Assembly: GCA_019022495.1 (NCBI GenBank)
Contig: JAFEKR010000001.1
Coordinates: 434,001 to 498,000, forward strand
DNA length: 64,000 nucleotides
Origin: Epichloe hybrida
Lineage: Eukaryota; Ascomycota; Sordariomycetes; Hypocreales; Clavicipitaceae
Reading direction: 5' to 3'
The translations under genes and the position numbers were made by a program. The notes under the pieces are model-generated. The model saw nothing but the letters and a program-made list of their open reading frames with translations. It made no database searches and was not told the DNA's origin. Positions 10,827-23,879 of this stretch are shown here, one piece after another. The stretch's first letter is position 1. Each line of letters opens with the position of its first letter.

Positions 10827-13408
10827 GGCGGACCTTTCCTGTTCTAGCTTTTGGTATTATTCTCGTGTTTGTATTGTATCGTGGTTGGAAACAAGAAACA
10901 AAGTGCTGTGAGCCCCCACGTTACATAGCAGATATCATATGTACGCTTGAGGGGTTCCGGTCACGCCATGCGCCTTGGTTCGTGGGGTGGGGTTTGGATC
11001 GATAGAGCTGCTAGGCATTAATATGGATGACGGTGAGCCGGTCCCCGCAGAGGAGAAATCCCACCTTGAACAAAAGAATTGGTAGTACGGAAACACGTTT
11101 CTGGTATGCTAAGTTGAGATGAGTAAGTAGCTCACGAGTATACTTAGTGGCTTGGAATGGATAAGAAACCTCGCTCCTTTTTTTAACCTATCAAGTGTTT
11201 GAAGTTCCAAGACTAATATGTTATAATACTTGAAGCTACTATATCGCTTATTTTCCTAACTTCCGCAGATGCTTAAATTAGGGATCGGTCCGCTTTTACT
11301 AATTAATCTATCATTCCGGATAAAGCATTTTTGGGTCCCGTGGGAAGCATTGAACAGCCAATAATTGTCCCAGTGCCCTAGTAGACCACGAGATGTTCCT
11401 CAAACATCAGGAGCTCCATTCTGCGCATCGTTTTTGGAAGTGTTTGCATACACGTCAGTGTGTGACAGTGGCTCTTTCAGTGCCCGCTTGCCTCGCCTGC
11501 ATTTTGATCATCGTCAACTGGCCAATACTTTTTGCCGCCACTCTAAAATGTAGTGGAGTGAGTTGCGGGAAGAGTCTCAGCCCTCCATATCCAGAGTATC
11601 GCATGCCTCGAGCTTCCTTGGCTATTATTAGTTATGCACTTCGGATTCTGCCCGCTCCGCCCGGGCGGCTCTGATAAGGGTGTCTGGCTGGCAAAGATGG
11701 GACAGCCGCCCACACCGCAAGCTGCATTGATGATAATGAAGCAGCATTTGCTTGCCAACCGGGTAGTCTGGAACTTTTTATTAGAGCGCAACCATGTCCT
11801 GCTTAGGTGGTCGTCTTGTACTCCGTATGACAAGGAGTGTACAAGCGACTTGAACAAATTGAGGCTCTACTAATACGGAGTACTCCATACTAATGAATAC
11901 TTACCTCTCCGTACCCTCTACAACTTTGTGGCAAGCTATATACACAAGTCGCTTCTCCTGTCAGGCCCACATATGGACAGCAGCTGTGGCTATTTTCACT
12001 TCATGGAAACTTGTCACTCAGGCTTGAGCGCACCTGCGAAAAATGCATGTACAACATTTGCTACCCCACTGTATGTACCTCAGACCCTCCCAGGTAGGTA
12101 CAGTGACAGGTGTACACATGTACCTAAGGTACCTTTACCTTGGGAGGTACCTGGTAGTCAAAATTTGTGAGCCGTAAGCAGCCAAACTTCATGCCGCCTT
12201 TGTGCGATGCGCATGGTTTGTCTCGTCTTCAACCGAGAGCCAGTTCCCCATCTCCATCTCCATCTCCCGCGTCCCCGCTCCCCGCCTGGCCGTCAATGGG
12301 ACTCATGCCAACCAGACTCTCTCTCTGCCCAACGGCAATACTACCTCTGCCAGACCTTGGCTGACCCATCCGATCCCCTACTCACTCTCAGTTTGACGAC
12401 GACCTTCTCCTCGATATTCTCTCCCCCGCCGCCGTCTGCTTCTTGTCGGAGCTTCCCCGCGATATTGTAGTTCTTGGGACACTTCGTTTACTTCCTTGGT
12501 CCAACGTCAGTGTTGCCATCTGCTGGCATCGGTTTGGTAGTCTGATGATATCTTTGCTCCACACACGACGCTTTAGCAATTCTTCACCCCTCCGGAAATC
12601 TTGTTTCAACGTTGGCGCAAGAAAAAGGGCCAAACTAATTACCTGAGGTGTGTCCCCGTACTCTGCGCTGCCTGCTCAAGAGCTCGGTTGAGCCTAAGTT
12701 GCAGCGAATTTGTTATGTATGCCGCAATCTTCTGCACGTTTCTTGCTCACAACATTCATTTTGCGTCTTTTCCGCCACCGCACATGAAAGACTTTGTTCA
12801 GCGCGCCCGTTCCGTGCAATCGAACCCCGACTGTTCGGCCGTCCTCCTTTGAAAATCTTCCGCTGATTGACCAAATTTTTTTTTACAGGAAAATTTCGTC
12901 TCAGATACGAGCACTGAACTTGCAACGTTGGAACAGTTGTTGGGCTGCCACTTTCTAGCAATAACTATTGCTAGTGCTGCTCTGACGCAAGGCCAACCAA
13001 GCTTCACCTTAGCCAGTGTACTTTGATAGTGTCGTTGCCTTATAAAGCCACCCGAGGATAGGATCTTATCTTTGCCACAGAGAAGCCATCAGCCTCTGTG
13101 ACCATCAGCAGCCAGTGGCATCACGCATTAATTCCGGGATCGAATCTCTGTTTACATATTTTCTTACATTAAGCCCCTTTAAAACGCATTTTCTGCTGTG
13201 GGTTTGGTTTCTTTCCTCTTTTTCTTTTCTTTTTTTTTTAAAAAAAAAATATACTTGACCAGACTCTCTCTCTCGTCATAGAGACTCCAGATACCTCCGC
13301 TTGCTTCTGTTTTCGGGGCTGTTCCAATATCGCCTCTCGTTTCATGCTGCTGTCGCCCTCTTTTGCGAGGCCATGGCGAGTTGACCTGCTTAAACAACGC
13401 TGACAAGA
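10827..13408. other. Long intergenic region with no supported gene
   Basis: About 2.6 kb between divergent genes. The part next to the C2H2 gene looks like a long promoter and leader, with TATAAA at 13041-13046, a T-run/A-run near 13225-13250 and CT-rich stretches at 13262-13276. A coding-like stretch around 12385-12640 (LLLDILSPAAVCFLSELPRD and onward) and a Cys-rich piece after it do not join into one frame and carry no recognised domain. They may be a decayed gene. Short GTACCT-type repeats lie at 12070-12155. Confidence 0.5.
12070..12155. repeat. GTACCT-rich imperfect inverted repeat
   Basis: The segment contains several GTACCT/AGGTAC words. An outer imperfect inverted repeat (CCTCCCAGGTAGGTAC against its near complement ending CCTTGGGAGG) could fold into a hairpin. 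Confidence 0.5.
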
Positions 13409-15005
13409 ATGACTACGGCTGCCGGTCAGCGCCAGCAGCTCCATGTTCACATAGCTGCCGAGACCTACGACCCCGATGAGGTCGTTCCACGAGGCAGTCC
13501 ACTTATGAAAGCACTGCACCCAAGGCTCGAGCTCTCTCCTAGTCCACCCCCAGACATACCTTCCGCTCAAGTCAGTCTTATTCCTCCTCCTATCGACGAC
13601 TCCCAATGGTCTAATTTCCCAAAGATCCGCCCTAGCTCGGGAGATGCTGTTCTCGTGGCCTATCTCGGCAACGGCCGTCGTCCTGAGATCGCGCAAGCTG
13701 CTGGCTATCGGGCCCTCCCAGGCGTTGATGAGGAGGAGTATGAAGGAGACGGAGAGAACAATCTGTATGGTGACCTGTCTTCTCGTCAGAGAGCAGGTGA
13801 CTCACGTCTGCAATATCGATCCTGCGGTAGTCCTCCAACATCTTCTAGCGCCATGGTTGGACCCAGCCTTCAACATCTTGCGGCTGATGTTCTCCAGGTA
13901 GTTTCGCCAGAAAGTCGGCATATATCGGTCCCCCAAGATACACCGGATATCGCCTTTTCAACACGCCAATTGTCACTGAGCGATGATCGATCCGCTACCA
14001 ATTCATACCACCTCTCTAGGGACCAGCCTGAAAACGAAACCAATTCCGAAAGATCGTGTAAACATTCTATCGCTATGCTGACTCCGTCAAGCAGTGGTTT
14101 GCCTCCTTTGCAGATGGACTCACCAAAATCCGAATCGAACGGTCAGATTCTTCCCTCGATACGATCTACGCTTGGCGATATAGACCATATTCCTTCTGAA
14201 CCGCTCACACTTGCAGTGAAAGATAAGACTGTTCTGCACTGTTCTGGAGCTCATTTCACCCGATCACCTCCTGTGACACTGAGACGCTTGCCACCTCTGG
14301 CCACATCTCAAATGTCGCCACCGAGATCCCCAAACGAAACGTACCAACTGAGCCTTCCATCCCCGCATTCCCTACCTGCATCAAGCCCCTACACCTGCCA
14401 CGCATCCAATGGACTTAATCAACGACCTAGTGCAGATTACGGCACACATACTTCGAGCGAAACGCCAAGCACAGATCAATCTGCGTCGGCGCCAACGCCG
14501 GCTACTGCGATATCTGTCGCGGACCGAATGAGCATTGACGGCATCACGAATCCGTCAGCAGGGCTGTATGTTTGTAGATTCAAAGGGTGCACGGCGCCGT
14601 CCTTTCAGACCCAATATCTGCTTAATTCGCACGCGAATGTCCATTCCTCGGCCCGACCACATTACTGTCCAGTCCAAGGGTGTCCTCGAAGTGAGGGTGG
14701 CAAGGGGTTCAAACGCAAAAATGAAATGATACGGCACGGGCTTGTCCATGATTCTCCAGGGTATGTTTGTCCGTTTTGTCCAGACAGAATGCACAAATAT
14801 CCGCGCCCAGACAATCTGCAACGGTAAGTCGTCTATTGTCAAAGTCGATCTTGTGTGGAAGTGCTGACGTTCCCTCTTGTTACGCAGACATGTCAGAGTG
14901 CATCATATGGATAAAGATAAAGATGACCCACTACTACGAGAGGTTCTGTCTCAGCGCCCAGACGGTCATAATCGTGGTCGTCGCAGACGAGGTGTCGTGC
15001 CATAG
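13409..15005 (+). CDS. C2H2 zinc-finger transcription factor, three C-terminal fingers
   Basis: Putative DNA-binding regulator of 510 residues. Exons are 13409-14823 and 14888-15005; the intron (GTAAGT...ACGCAG) splits the third finger. The first 380 residues are Ser/Pro-rich and low in order. Finger 1 starts at Cys389 (CRFKGC...HANVH). Finger 2 has CPVQGC...HGLVH, with the conserved insert GGKGFKRKNEMIRHG. Finger 3 has CPFCPD...HVRVH. A basic tail follows (DKDKDDPLLREVLSQRPDG, then RGRRRRG). This finger arrangement and tail are highly conserved across Pezizomycotina in a family I recognise but cannot name with confidence. The start ATG has A at -3. It is convergent with palB. Confidence 0.88.
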
Positions 15006-15648
15006 CACGAGGATTTGTATGACACCGTGGTGCAGCAGGCTCTGCAAATTCACATCAATGGCAACAACTGATCACAAATCATTTACGATCCTCCCCTTCC
15101 TCAGCCGAGAATCTACGCAAGATGTCTTTTGTTTGTCATCTTCTTTCATACGAATGAAAAATCCCCCTTTCATTGCATGATGTTTCTATGTCTATCGTTC
15201 TTTTTGGAAGACGCCCGTTCCCTGATTTTACTGCAACTTACTCGATTGAGAGGCATGCTTGGCGTTGAGGGCGTCATATACCAGGCAATTTACGCCACCA
15301 GTTTTCATCTACCCAACTTATTTTTGACCTTCAATAGAGATCAACTCATAATTTTCACAAGTGTACACTAGCTCTTCTTCTACTGTGCCAAAGTGCTTGC
15401 CGTAGCGTTCGCGTATTGAGTAGATAAATCGCTTATCATTTACTTTCAAGATAAGAACTTGGGATGCAACCTCACTCGGTGATCTTTTCAATAGTGCATT
15501 GTGGCGTGTACTATGGAGTCGAAGATGTAAGAAAAGGGGCTCTGGGAGAAAATACAGCAGTAATTGCGATCTGCTAGATCTTGTCCGTTGATTTATGCTG
15601 TACTTGCTTATTGATTAAGCTGAGCACGCAATTGATTTGAGGGACATG
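15006..15648. other. Convergent 3' intergenic region
   Basis: About 640 bases between the 3' ends of the C2H2 gene and palB. It holds the two terminator regions; no coding signal is seen. Confidence 0.5.
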
Positions 15649-18556
15649 TCATGCAAACTCCCATGTCCCAATTCGTACTGGCGAGTCGCTCAGGATCTCT
15701 CCATCTATTACTAGGCCTGAATTGTGGGAGCCTATACTCTCAATGAGTATCCATAATCCTAGCCTCTGTATGCGCTCGGGTTCCATGTCGAATTGCGGCG
15801 TACGTATAGTAATGGATGGATCTTGAAACTCGGTCTCGCCTGACACAGCAATCGGAACTTGTTCGGATCCCCAGCCAAGAATGACGGATACACGAAGCAT
15901 TAGGGATGATGGTGGACGCATGTTAGTCCCCGGTAAGGCTAAAGTGGCGCTCTGGACCGACACACTAGCCTTCGTCAACCACGATGCATTGATGGATGCG
16001 CGGTATCTCATGTCGCCCTCGGCTAATCGAAGACGAGGAATATTGGTAACGAGTCTGCCGGCCGCATCCGGCAGCACAGGGGTGACACGAACAGGAGTCA
16101 TTGAAGCAACCCGTAAAACGAACCGTGCCAGCTGACCAGCATCAAAGGTTGAGCAGACCAATGTGTAGATGCCGGGTTCAAGCATCGAAATGTTCACTTC
16201 AGCGCATCCTCGGCGATATTCGCCTGAGGAAGCCACCAAGTCCTTCATGCGGAGCACCGCAACTCTGTCTCCCTTTGCCCACACGACGTCCACATGGACA
16301 TGGACATCGTTTATGTCTGCAGAAAGAAGGATAGACACCGGGGTTACGTTAGTGACAGTGAGGCAATACTGAGGGTTGTGGAAGAACGTGGCATATGATG
16401 AGTGGCCACCGGCAGTTCGCCTCGTCCAAGCCCCGTTATGTTCAGAGATGTGTGACATAGTCTCCGCAGCTTCCGAAATTGAGAGCGGAGAATTCGAGAA
16501 GAGTGACATCGTGAACGAATATTGAGGCAGAGGAAGCTCATGCTGATCAATAACGATCGTATAAGACTGTTGGGACTGTGCGTCAAGGCGGGCTAAAGTT
16601 TGAGGCGAATCGACGTACGGGCCTCTATAAAACTCTCCGCCGCTGATTTGAACCTTGTGTCCAGAATTCTCGAATACTAGAATGCTCATGAACCCAAGTC
16701 GACAAGCCACGGCCGCCATTGAGTCTCTCCTGCTGCGGGCGATGTCCAGTTCAGCGTCGACGAAATGTCGGCTGACAAGAACCCAGATGGTTCCGCCGTT
16801 GGATGCCATGACGGAGAATTGGGGGTTTTTTGACAATGATGACCGGTATATGCTCGGCGGTACACTCCAGGAAAAATGATGATCTCGTCGGTGTGAGAAT
16901 AAAGACGGGTTCCAGTTCAGATACATAGATTCGAAATGTTGAGCGACGTCCTCAATGCTAAACCACAGCCGGCTGCTAGATCCCGGGCGGTTGGGCCATT
17001 TTGAATCGGCTGAAACGTTGCAAGAGGATAAATCCGAACAAGATTGTTGGGGTACGGGCCATCCCGTCGTCGTCATCGCGGGCCCATCACACCAGGGGTT
17101 CTTTACTAAAAGGCGTTTAACACCCCCGGAAGAGTCGATATCCTCAACTGCATAGTCGTGCTCTCCAATAAGCCCCATCACCTTTTCTTCGTCGGCCGAG
17201 ATTCTACCAGTTCCTAATGTGATGACCACATCACGCGACTGGTAGGCTAATTTGATACGTTTCCATATATTATCAACATCAGCGTCCTCTCTGCCACACA
17301 TTTGGTAAGCGTAATGAGCGATGGGATGGAAAAGCAAAAGGGAAAAGGAAAGAAAACGCGGCCGCCGAGATCAAAAAGAAGGACAATAACCCGGAACACT
17401 TACTTCTGTAGAAATATTTGTTCTGGAATCCAGCCTATCAGCACCCATAAATCGGTGCCAGAATTACTGCCTGGGAAATCGTAGCCGCCTCTGACTTTCA
17501 AATATGCTTTTTCTAGAAGCGCTGGCCACAGCAGATATGGATTGTGCCTGTCAACAACAAACAAGGCTCTATCCGTTCGCGAAGACGGCAGTCGGTCATC
17601 AATCGTAACTCGCCTTGCACATCCATTGAAGTTCAGTTTGATGACGTACTTTCCCGTTGCTGAGAGTCTTGGCCTACCCTTGCTATGATCGAACGGGTGA
17701 AATATAGAGGAAAGAACCTGTTTGAATAAAATGAGGGCATCTTTTCAGCTGGCATGACAGAATGACAGTTCATTGAGATTTTTCGCTTACTGCATGTTTC
17801 CCGACGAGAACATTATAAGCTGCAGAGAGGCTAGCTACAACGGAACAATCGGTTGTGATGTCTTGTACCAGATCACTGTCGTCAGATGTTTGCATCATCG
17901 CATCCTCATATGACTGTGGATGACAAGCTGGACCTGTTTCAAAAAGCTCAGCTGGTTTTACCCATGCGGCGAAGTTGTCAAGCTGGGCTGCTGATAGAGT
18001 AAAACCCGTATCATCTCTTTCAATCACGGCTCGTGTCAGCAATTCCGTGTTCACGATGCAAATTTGGCCATGGTGTTTACAAGAAAGGGTCGGCGCACAT
18101 GAACTCTTGGTTGTTGTTTAATTCTGTTTCGAAGTCGATTGAAGGGGAGTCCTCATCCCAAGGGGGAAATTCACATTTATGAAGTATGGAGCCTTGCTTT
18201 AATATGTCTGCTGTTCCTGAGACGGGTAAGACTGGTCGAGATGGCGTTGAATGTGCTGCGTCTGCTGTTGGCGCTAGGCGGGCTTTGAGCTTTTCAGCAA
18301 ATATGATTAGCTCCTGGCACTTCTGTCTGAGACGCGCAGCATCAATTTTGTCGGGCCTTTCCTCTGCGGCTTTCATGTACATTTCAGCCGCCTTGATGGC
18401 ATGCTTCAGTGCATTCTGGCCGCTCGACTTGGCAGCCAGACTTTCCTCGGCCTGCCCAATGATTAGTGAAGTTATATAGTCCCTGGACATGGTTTTTGGA
18501 ACGAGAACAGGATGGCAGTGAGGAAGGATTTGACGCACCTGCGCTTGCTTCTCCAT
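15649..18556 (-). CDS. palB: Calpain-like cysteine protease PalB/Rim13 (pH-response signalling)
   Basis: Cytoplasmic protease that, with the ESCRT-III-linked Pal/Rim machinery, processes the PacC/Rim101 transcription factor at alkaline pH. The protein has 856 residues in five exons: 18539-18556, 18081-18451, 17791-18016, 17404-17717 and 15649-17290. All phases agree. An N-terminal MIT domain (about residues 7-75, AEESLAAKSSGQNALKHAIK and onward) would bind ESCRT-III. The calpain triad is complete: Cys187 in TTDCSVVASL, His354 in GEHDYAV and Asn374 in VKNPWC. The LLEKAYLKVRGGYDFPGSNS block is also present. Two C2-like calpain domain III regions follow to the end. The first exon has only six codons (MEKQAQ), as expected before the MIT domain. 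The gene looks intact, with codon use like its neighbours. A MITE begins 57 bases upstream of the start codon. Confidence 0.95.
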
Positions 18557-18613
18557 GTTGCCTCCATGTTGCCTCAAACCAGGATTGTGAACGGTGGCTC
18601 GTGTTCGTGAGTA

Positions 18614-18874
18614 TACAGTCCACCCCCTGTTTGATTTTACACGACTACAAGCCCCACGCGGGGCGACCACTATTAGCTCTTAGTGGCTGCTGTAGGTGAA
18701 GCTATTAGGGATACTACAGGGGTTTTTGCACTAGTAAGAGATACTAGAAAGGCCTAGAAAGATGCACGTAACCTTAGGTATATCTTACCCCGCTTAGTGC
18801 TACGGTTTAGTATGTGATTGGCCTGCTACCCCTAGTCATGTAGATGTGTAAAATCAAACAGGGGGTGGACTGTA
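18614..18874. mobile_element. MITE, Tc1/mariner-type, intact copy (MITE-1)
   Basis: A 261-bp element with terminal inverted repeats of about 30 bp (TACAGTCCACCCCCTGTTTG and its complement at the far end), flanked by TA on both sides. There is no coding capacity. It is the same family as the split element at 19068-59912, sharing inner blocks GCCCCACGCGGGGC on the left and GCCTGCTACCCCTAGTCATG on the right. Confidence 0.88.
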
Positions 18875-19067
18875 TACATACATATTTCCAGTGAACCGCC
18901 CCTGGTGATTAACGCGGAACAGACGTCAGCGGATTGGTGAATTGCTGGGCAAGGCGGGGCAGAAATGTCTCTCTTGGCATCTGTCAGAGTACATATGGTT
19001 AACTTTTACGGAGTAGATTCGTAAAATAAATCAGGTGGCATTGTAGACTCCGTAGTGTGGCTACATA
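18875..19067. other. Short unique spacer with an orphan MITE terminus
   Basis: Mostly non-repetitive sequence left from the original palB upstream region. Bases about 19018-19045 match the right terminus of MITE-3 (GTAAAATAAATCAGG...GCATTGTA) without a partner end, so a MITE-3 relative has been truncated here. Confidence 0.6.
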
Positions 19068-19797
19068 TAGTCTAACCCCTGAATGATTTTACACTCGTGA
19101 CAAGCCCCACGCGGGGCAGTTACTATTAGCTATAAGTGGCTATAGTAAGTAAAGCTATTAGCGGATTTATAAGGGTATAAAGATACTAAATAATCCTAGT
19201 AAATACACCTAATATATAGTACCTTTTTGTCAGAACCCGAAGGTGTGCGAGTAAGCCATTGAACCAAAAGATTCACCAATGCTAGCTCTCGCTCGCATTG
19301 CACCTTACAATTAATTATTAAGCCACGCGTACGCGCGCGCACACCTAACAATTATCCCTTCCCTCATAAGGCTCGCCCTAAGCTAAGGGCCCCATATAGG
19401 CTAGCGGCTAGCAACGCAACCTTAGCTTGGATTAGGCCTAGTCATCCGTGGCCTCTAAGATAATTAACTAATTATAAACCCCTAAGGCCTAGTACGCATA
19501 GCAGCTAGGCCTATACATCACCTAGTGCACGTGACCTTATGCAGGTGTGTGCCTGTACCTACCCTGTGAGCCTAACGTAAGCTGCTAAGCCACTAGCAAT
19601 TTAAACCTAGACCTGCTAGGTTAATCTAGCTACGGGAATTATAAGGACTTAAACCTAGGACTAGCACACTAGAAGACCCGTAAGAGCTAGCATTAATGTC
19701 AGAACCTAAAGGTATGCAGGTAAGCTATTAAACCAAAAGATTCACCAATGCTAGCTCTCGCTCGCATTGCACCTTACAATTGATTATCAAGCCACGC

Positions 19798-20067
19798 TGT
19801 CAGGAGCGCAGAGGTTAAAGATAGGATGTTCATTAAAGCAGGTCTTTAAAGAACCTTTAGGCCATGTGAATAATAAAGAGGCTAGCTAGCTATAAGATAG
19901 CCACGTGCTTATAGAGTAAGGTATTTATTAAAGACTACGTATATTATTAGTGCTAGGTTAGAGATTAAAACCTTTACACACTTACCCCTAGCTAGTATTT
20001 ATCTAGTAGTAACTATAATAGTCTTAGCTATTACTTTATTCTTAGCCTTTTAGTATAAGCTATAATA
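19798..20067 (+). repeat. 5' LTR of the chromovirus
   Basis: 270 bp, begins TGTCAGGAGCGCAGAGG. Its 3' end, GTGACA in the solo copy, reads ATAATA here through C-to-T and G-to-A change. It aligns end to end with 59534-59803 and 49658-49927. Confidence 0.88.
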
Positions 20068-21291
20068 AATTAATCTCTCTTAACCTTTTTAAGGATATAA
20101 ACCATTAGCTAGATTATTATATAGCTAATACTCTAAAGATCTATAAGAAACACACTAGTACCTTATAATAATAAAGCTATAGATAATTAGGAAGATAAAG
20201 AACCCTTATAATCTAAAACTATAGATAATAATAGGGTATAATAAATGCCACTTAATCCTAATTTAAGTAAAGGTATAAATAATATAACTAAAGAAAAAAG
20301 GGTATTATAGTAACGCTATAAGGTTATATAATCTAAGCTATATTACCTTTAGAGAAAATAAAAGATCTTATAGATAAAGGCATAAATTAAAGAGCTTAAG
20401 GTAAATCTAGGATTAGCTAGACCTTAAACTAGACTTATAATTACCCCTTAAATATTAGCTATGATTTTACCTATGGTTTATAGTAATATAGTAGTAATTA
20501 TATAGTAAGGTAATCTTATTAAAATATAGATAAAAATACTTATATATAAAGGGGAAATATATAAAAGCCTATAGAATTTCTTAGTAAACTTAGATATACT
20601 ATATAAATTAAACTACTATACCTTTAAGGATAATATAACTAAGGTAATATATATAAGTAGCTACCTAGCTAGTAATATAAAGTAATAGTAAATATATTAT
20701 ATAGCTATAAATAGGTATATAAATTATTTATTAATTACCTAGGTAAATTTTCTAGAATAGTTAAAAACTAGAATAATAGATATAAGTATAAGATACTTAG
20801 AAGTAATAAGGTTATTACTAAATCTTAGGTAAAAGAATAACTAATTATTTTAATCCTTTATATAAGCTTAAGATAAGGTAAAAGCTAAGTTACCTAAAGA
20901 AATCCCTATATATCTAAGAATTATAATCTTTCTAAATAGCTTAAATAATACTATAAGGAAGTAAATAATTAGTTAAGAGATCCTAATAACCTAAAGCTAA
21001 CTATAAGGCTAGGGTAAGAAAGTAAAGGTTATAATAGGTTTAAGCTAAAATAGTAAAAAAGATTAGGACTCTAAAAGAAAGAGATAATACTCTTATTTTA
21101 TATTACTTATAAATAGGGTATAGTAATAAAGTAAAGACTAAGGGAAAAGATTATTCTTAGTATACTATAAATATAAAAAGCCTAGGTATACTATACTAAC
21201 TTATTAGGCACTAGATTATTTTACTTATAAAAGTACTAAGTATATAACTAAGAAGTATAAAGAAAGTAATAATAAAGCTATATTTTCTAAT

Positions 21292-21348
21292 AAGCGGATG
21301 GAGTACTAGGAATAGCTACATAGTTAGCTAGCTAGCGTAAAGAATATA
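21292..21348 (+). mobile_element. 5'-truncated LINE fragment (3' terminal 57 bp)
   Basis: AAGCGGATGGAGTACTAGGA and onward matches the last bases of the LINE ending near 47340. It is flanked by a repeated TATATTTTCTAA-like sequence (about 12 bp), as expected of a target-primed, 5'-truncated insertion into the chromovirus gag region. Confidence 0.65.
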
Positions 21349-21999
21349 TATATTTTCTAATATAATACTAGTTTAATTAGTATAAACCTAGGAATATGAC
21401 TGAGAGATAATAAAATAAATATATTATAGTATATAGTTCTTAATAATTGAAATTATTATTAAAAAAGGATTAGGAGAATATAATTTAATTAGATAGGATA
21501 TTAAAGAGTGTAAGTAAAAAAGTAATTCTATATTAAGGAATTCTAAAAAAATTAGTTAAGATAAAAGATAGTATAGGATTTATAAAGGTTTACTAAGTTA
21601 GCTACTTTATTACTAATATAAGTAAAGGGATAATTCTAGGTATAGACTAAATTAAAGAATATTTACCTATAATTATATATTAGGAGCATAAATACTAGAG
21701 ATATCTAGTAATAATAAAATATCTCTTTTTTACTTATAGTAAGTAGTAAGTATATAAAGAGAAAAAAATAGTAGTAGTTACTTTATTATTAGGAATAATA
21801 AAGATTAAGCTAAGTATTCTAGAAAATAAAAATTAAAAAGGAAAAGAAAAAAGCTAATTAAAGAACCTAGTAGTAATAGATATATAAATAAATAGTAAAG
21901 TAGCTATATAAATCCTAGAGTATGCTTATTTATAGTAAAAAGGTAAGGGTATTATAGTTATGCTAATTTTAGAGAATATAAGTAGTAAAGAAGCTATGT

Positions 22000-23316
22000 T
22001 TAATTAGAATAAGAGCACTAAGCGCCTTATACTAATAATCCTAGAAGAATATAGGGAGTTTATAGATATTTTTTCTAAAGAGTTAGTAAGTAAGCTTTCT
22101 AAACTAGAAGGTTACACTTATATAATTAAATTAAAAGAAAGGAAAACACTACCTTAGGGGCTTATATATAATTTAGCTAAAAGAGAGCTAGAGATTCTTA
22201 GAGAGTACCTTATAAGTATATAGCTTAAAGGGTAAATTAAAAGATTAGTTAGCCTAGTAAAAGCCCTAATTTTATTTATTCTAAAGAAAGGAGGGAAATT
22301 AAGGCTTTATATAGATTATAGGGGCTTAAATAAGATTATAATTAAGAATAAGGCCTCTTTGCCCCTTATTGCTAAAATTCTTAATTAATTAGTAAGTATA
22401 GTTATTTTTATAGTCCTAGATTTAAAAGATATATATTACTAGCTATATATTTACTTAGGTAATAAGTGGAAAATAGCATTCTATTATTAATATAGCTACT
22501 TTAAATATCTAGTAATGCTATTTAGACTAGTTAATATACTAATAACTTTTTAGGAGTATATTAATAATACTCTTAAAGGACTTATTAATAAGACCTATAT
22601 TATCTATTTAGATAATACGCTAATATATAGTAGTAAGGTTAAAGATTATATAAAGTATATTAAATAAGTTTTACATAGGTTTAAAGAGGTAAGTCTTTTT
22701 ATTAACCTTAAGAAGTGTTAATTTTTAGTTAAGGAAGTTAAATTTTTAGGCTTTAAGATATTAGAGAAAGGTATTATAATAGACCTAGTAAGAGTTAAAG
22801 TAATTATAACCTAGCTAATACCACGTAGCGTTTTTAATATTTAGTTATTTCTTAGTTTTACTAGATTTTACTACTATTTTATTAAATAGTATAGTAAAGT
22901 TATTATTCTATTAATAGATTACCTTAGAGGGAATTAACTAGTGATATTTAAACTAGAACCCTATAAGCTAGTAGTGTTTAAAGAGCTTTAATAAAGATTT
23001 TAGGAAGCGCTAATTTTAGTGTATTTTAACTCACTTATATATCTTAGAGTGAAGACAGATATATCTAGATATGCGATTAGGGCTATACTTATAATATTAG
23101 TGCTAGGTTACTAGCACCTAGTTATATTTATATTAAGGAAGATAACTAATACTAAATTACGATATTTAATACCTAATAGCGAATTATTAGCTATCTAAGA
23201 GGCTTTTTACATATAGAGACACTATCTCGCTTATTTAGCTTATATAATTAAAGTTATTATAGATTATTTAAACTATAAGTACCTTACTATAAAGCCTAAG
23301 CTTATTAGTAACTTGC
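22000..23316 (+). pseudogene. Chromovirus reverse transcriptase/RNase H, RIP-inactivated
   Basis: Conceptual reading through stops gives Ty3/Gypsy RT landmarks: ILFILKKGGKLRLYIDYRGL, then LDLKDIYYQLYI, then IYLDNTLIYS (from Y-L-D-D) near 22600, then FLGFKILEKGI. RNase H follows and is cut at 23316 by a foldback-type element, with continuation after 25133 (PFDFKIIYYIRKLNPTNLL). Many in-frame TAG/TAA codons replace CAG/CAA or TGG. It cannot make protein. Confidence 0.85.
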
Positions 23317-23396
23317 AGAGCATTGCATTACATTACATTACATTGTGTAATGTTTGTAATGTATTGTATTTAATACACATTACATTACATTACATG

Positions 23397-23506
23397 TAAT
23401 TATTTGTAATTATTTGTAATTATTTGTAATTATTTGTAATTATTTGTAATTATTTGTAATTATTTGTAATTATTTGTAATTATTTGTAATTATTTGTAAT
23501 TATTTT
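23397..23506. repeat. 10-bp tandem repeat (TAATTATTTG), about 11 units
   Basis: Near-perfect head-to-tail array inside FB-2, just after an ATTAC/GTAAT-rich terminus. Confidence 0.9.
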
Positions 23507-23879
23507 TTATTTTTTAATATTATAGTTATATAATTAGATATTAATGGTAAGAAATATAATTTAACTATTAGAAAGTATATATTAGGTTTAGAAAAATATA
23601 AACAAGGTCTAATTACTATACTTACCTTAATTATAACTAATAAAACTAATAAAACTAATAGAACTTATCTCTTAAGCTTATTTTTAATAAAAAAAACCTA
23701 TAACTAAGTAAATAAGCTATAATTTAATTAATTAAAACTAATTTTTAGACTTATATTAAAAAGGTAAGTCTAAAATATATAGTTATAATAATACTATTTT
23801 TATTACTATAGCTAGTATTGTTTTTAATATCTCTCTTTTAAGAAAATATTATATAATAAAGTAAAAAAGCTATAGATAG

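Noticed and set aside
18557..18670. N-terminal extension of palB upstream of residue MEKQAQ
   Set aside because: It runs into MITE-1 and lacks similarity; the family starts immediately before the MIT domain.
23397..23506. Regular array that might be mistaken for a CRISPR
   Set aside because: Units are contiguous 10-bp repeats without unique spacers, in a eukaryotic transposon.
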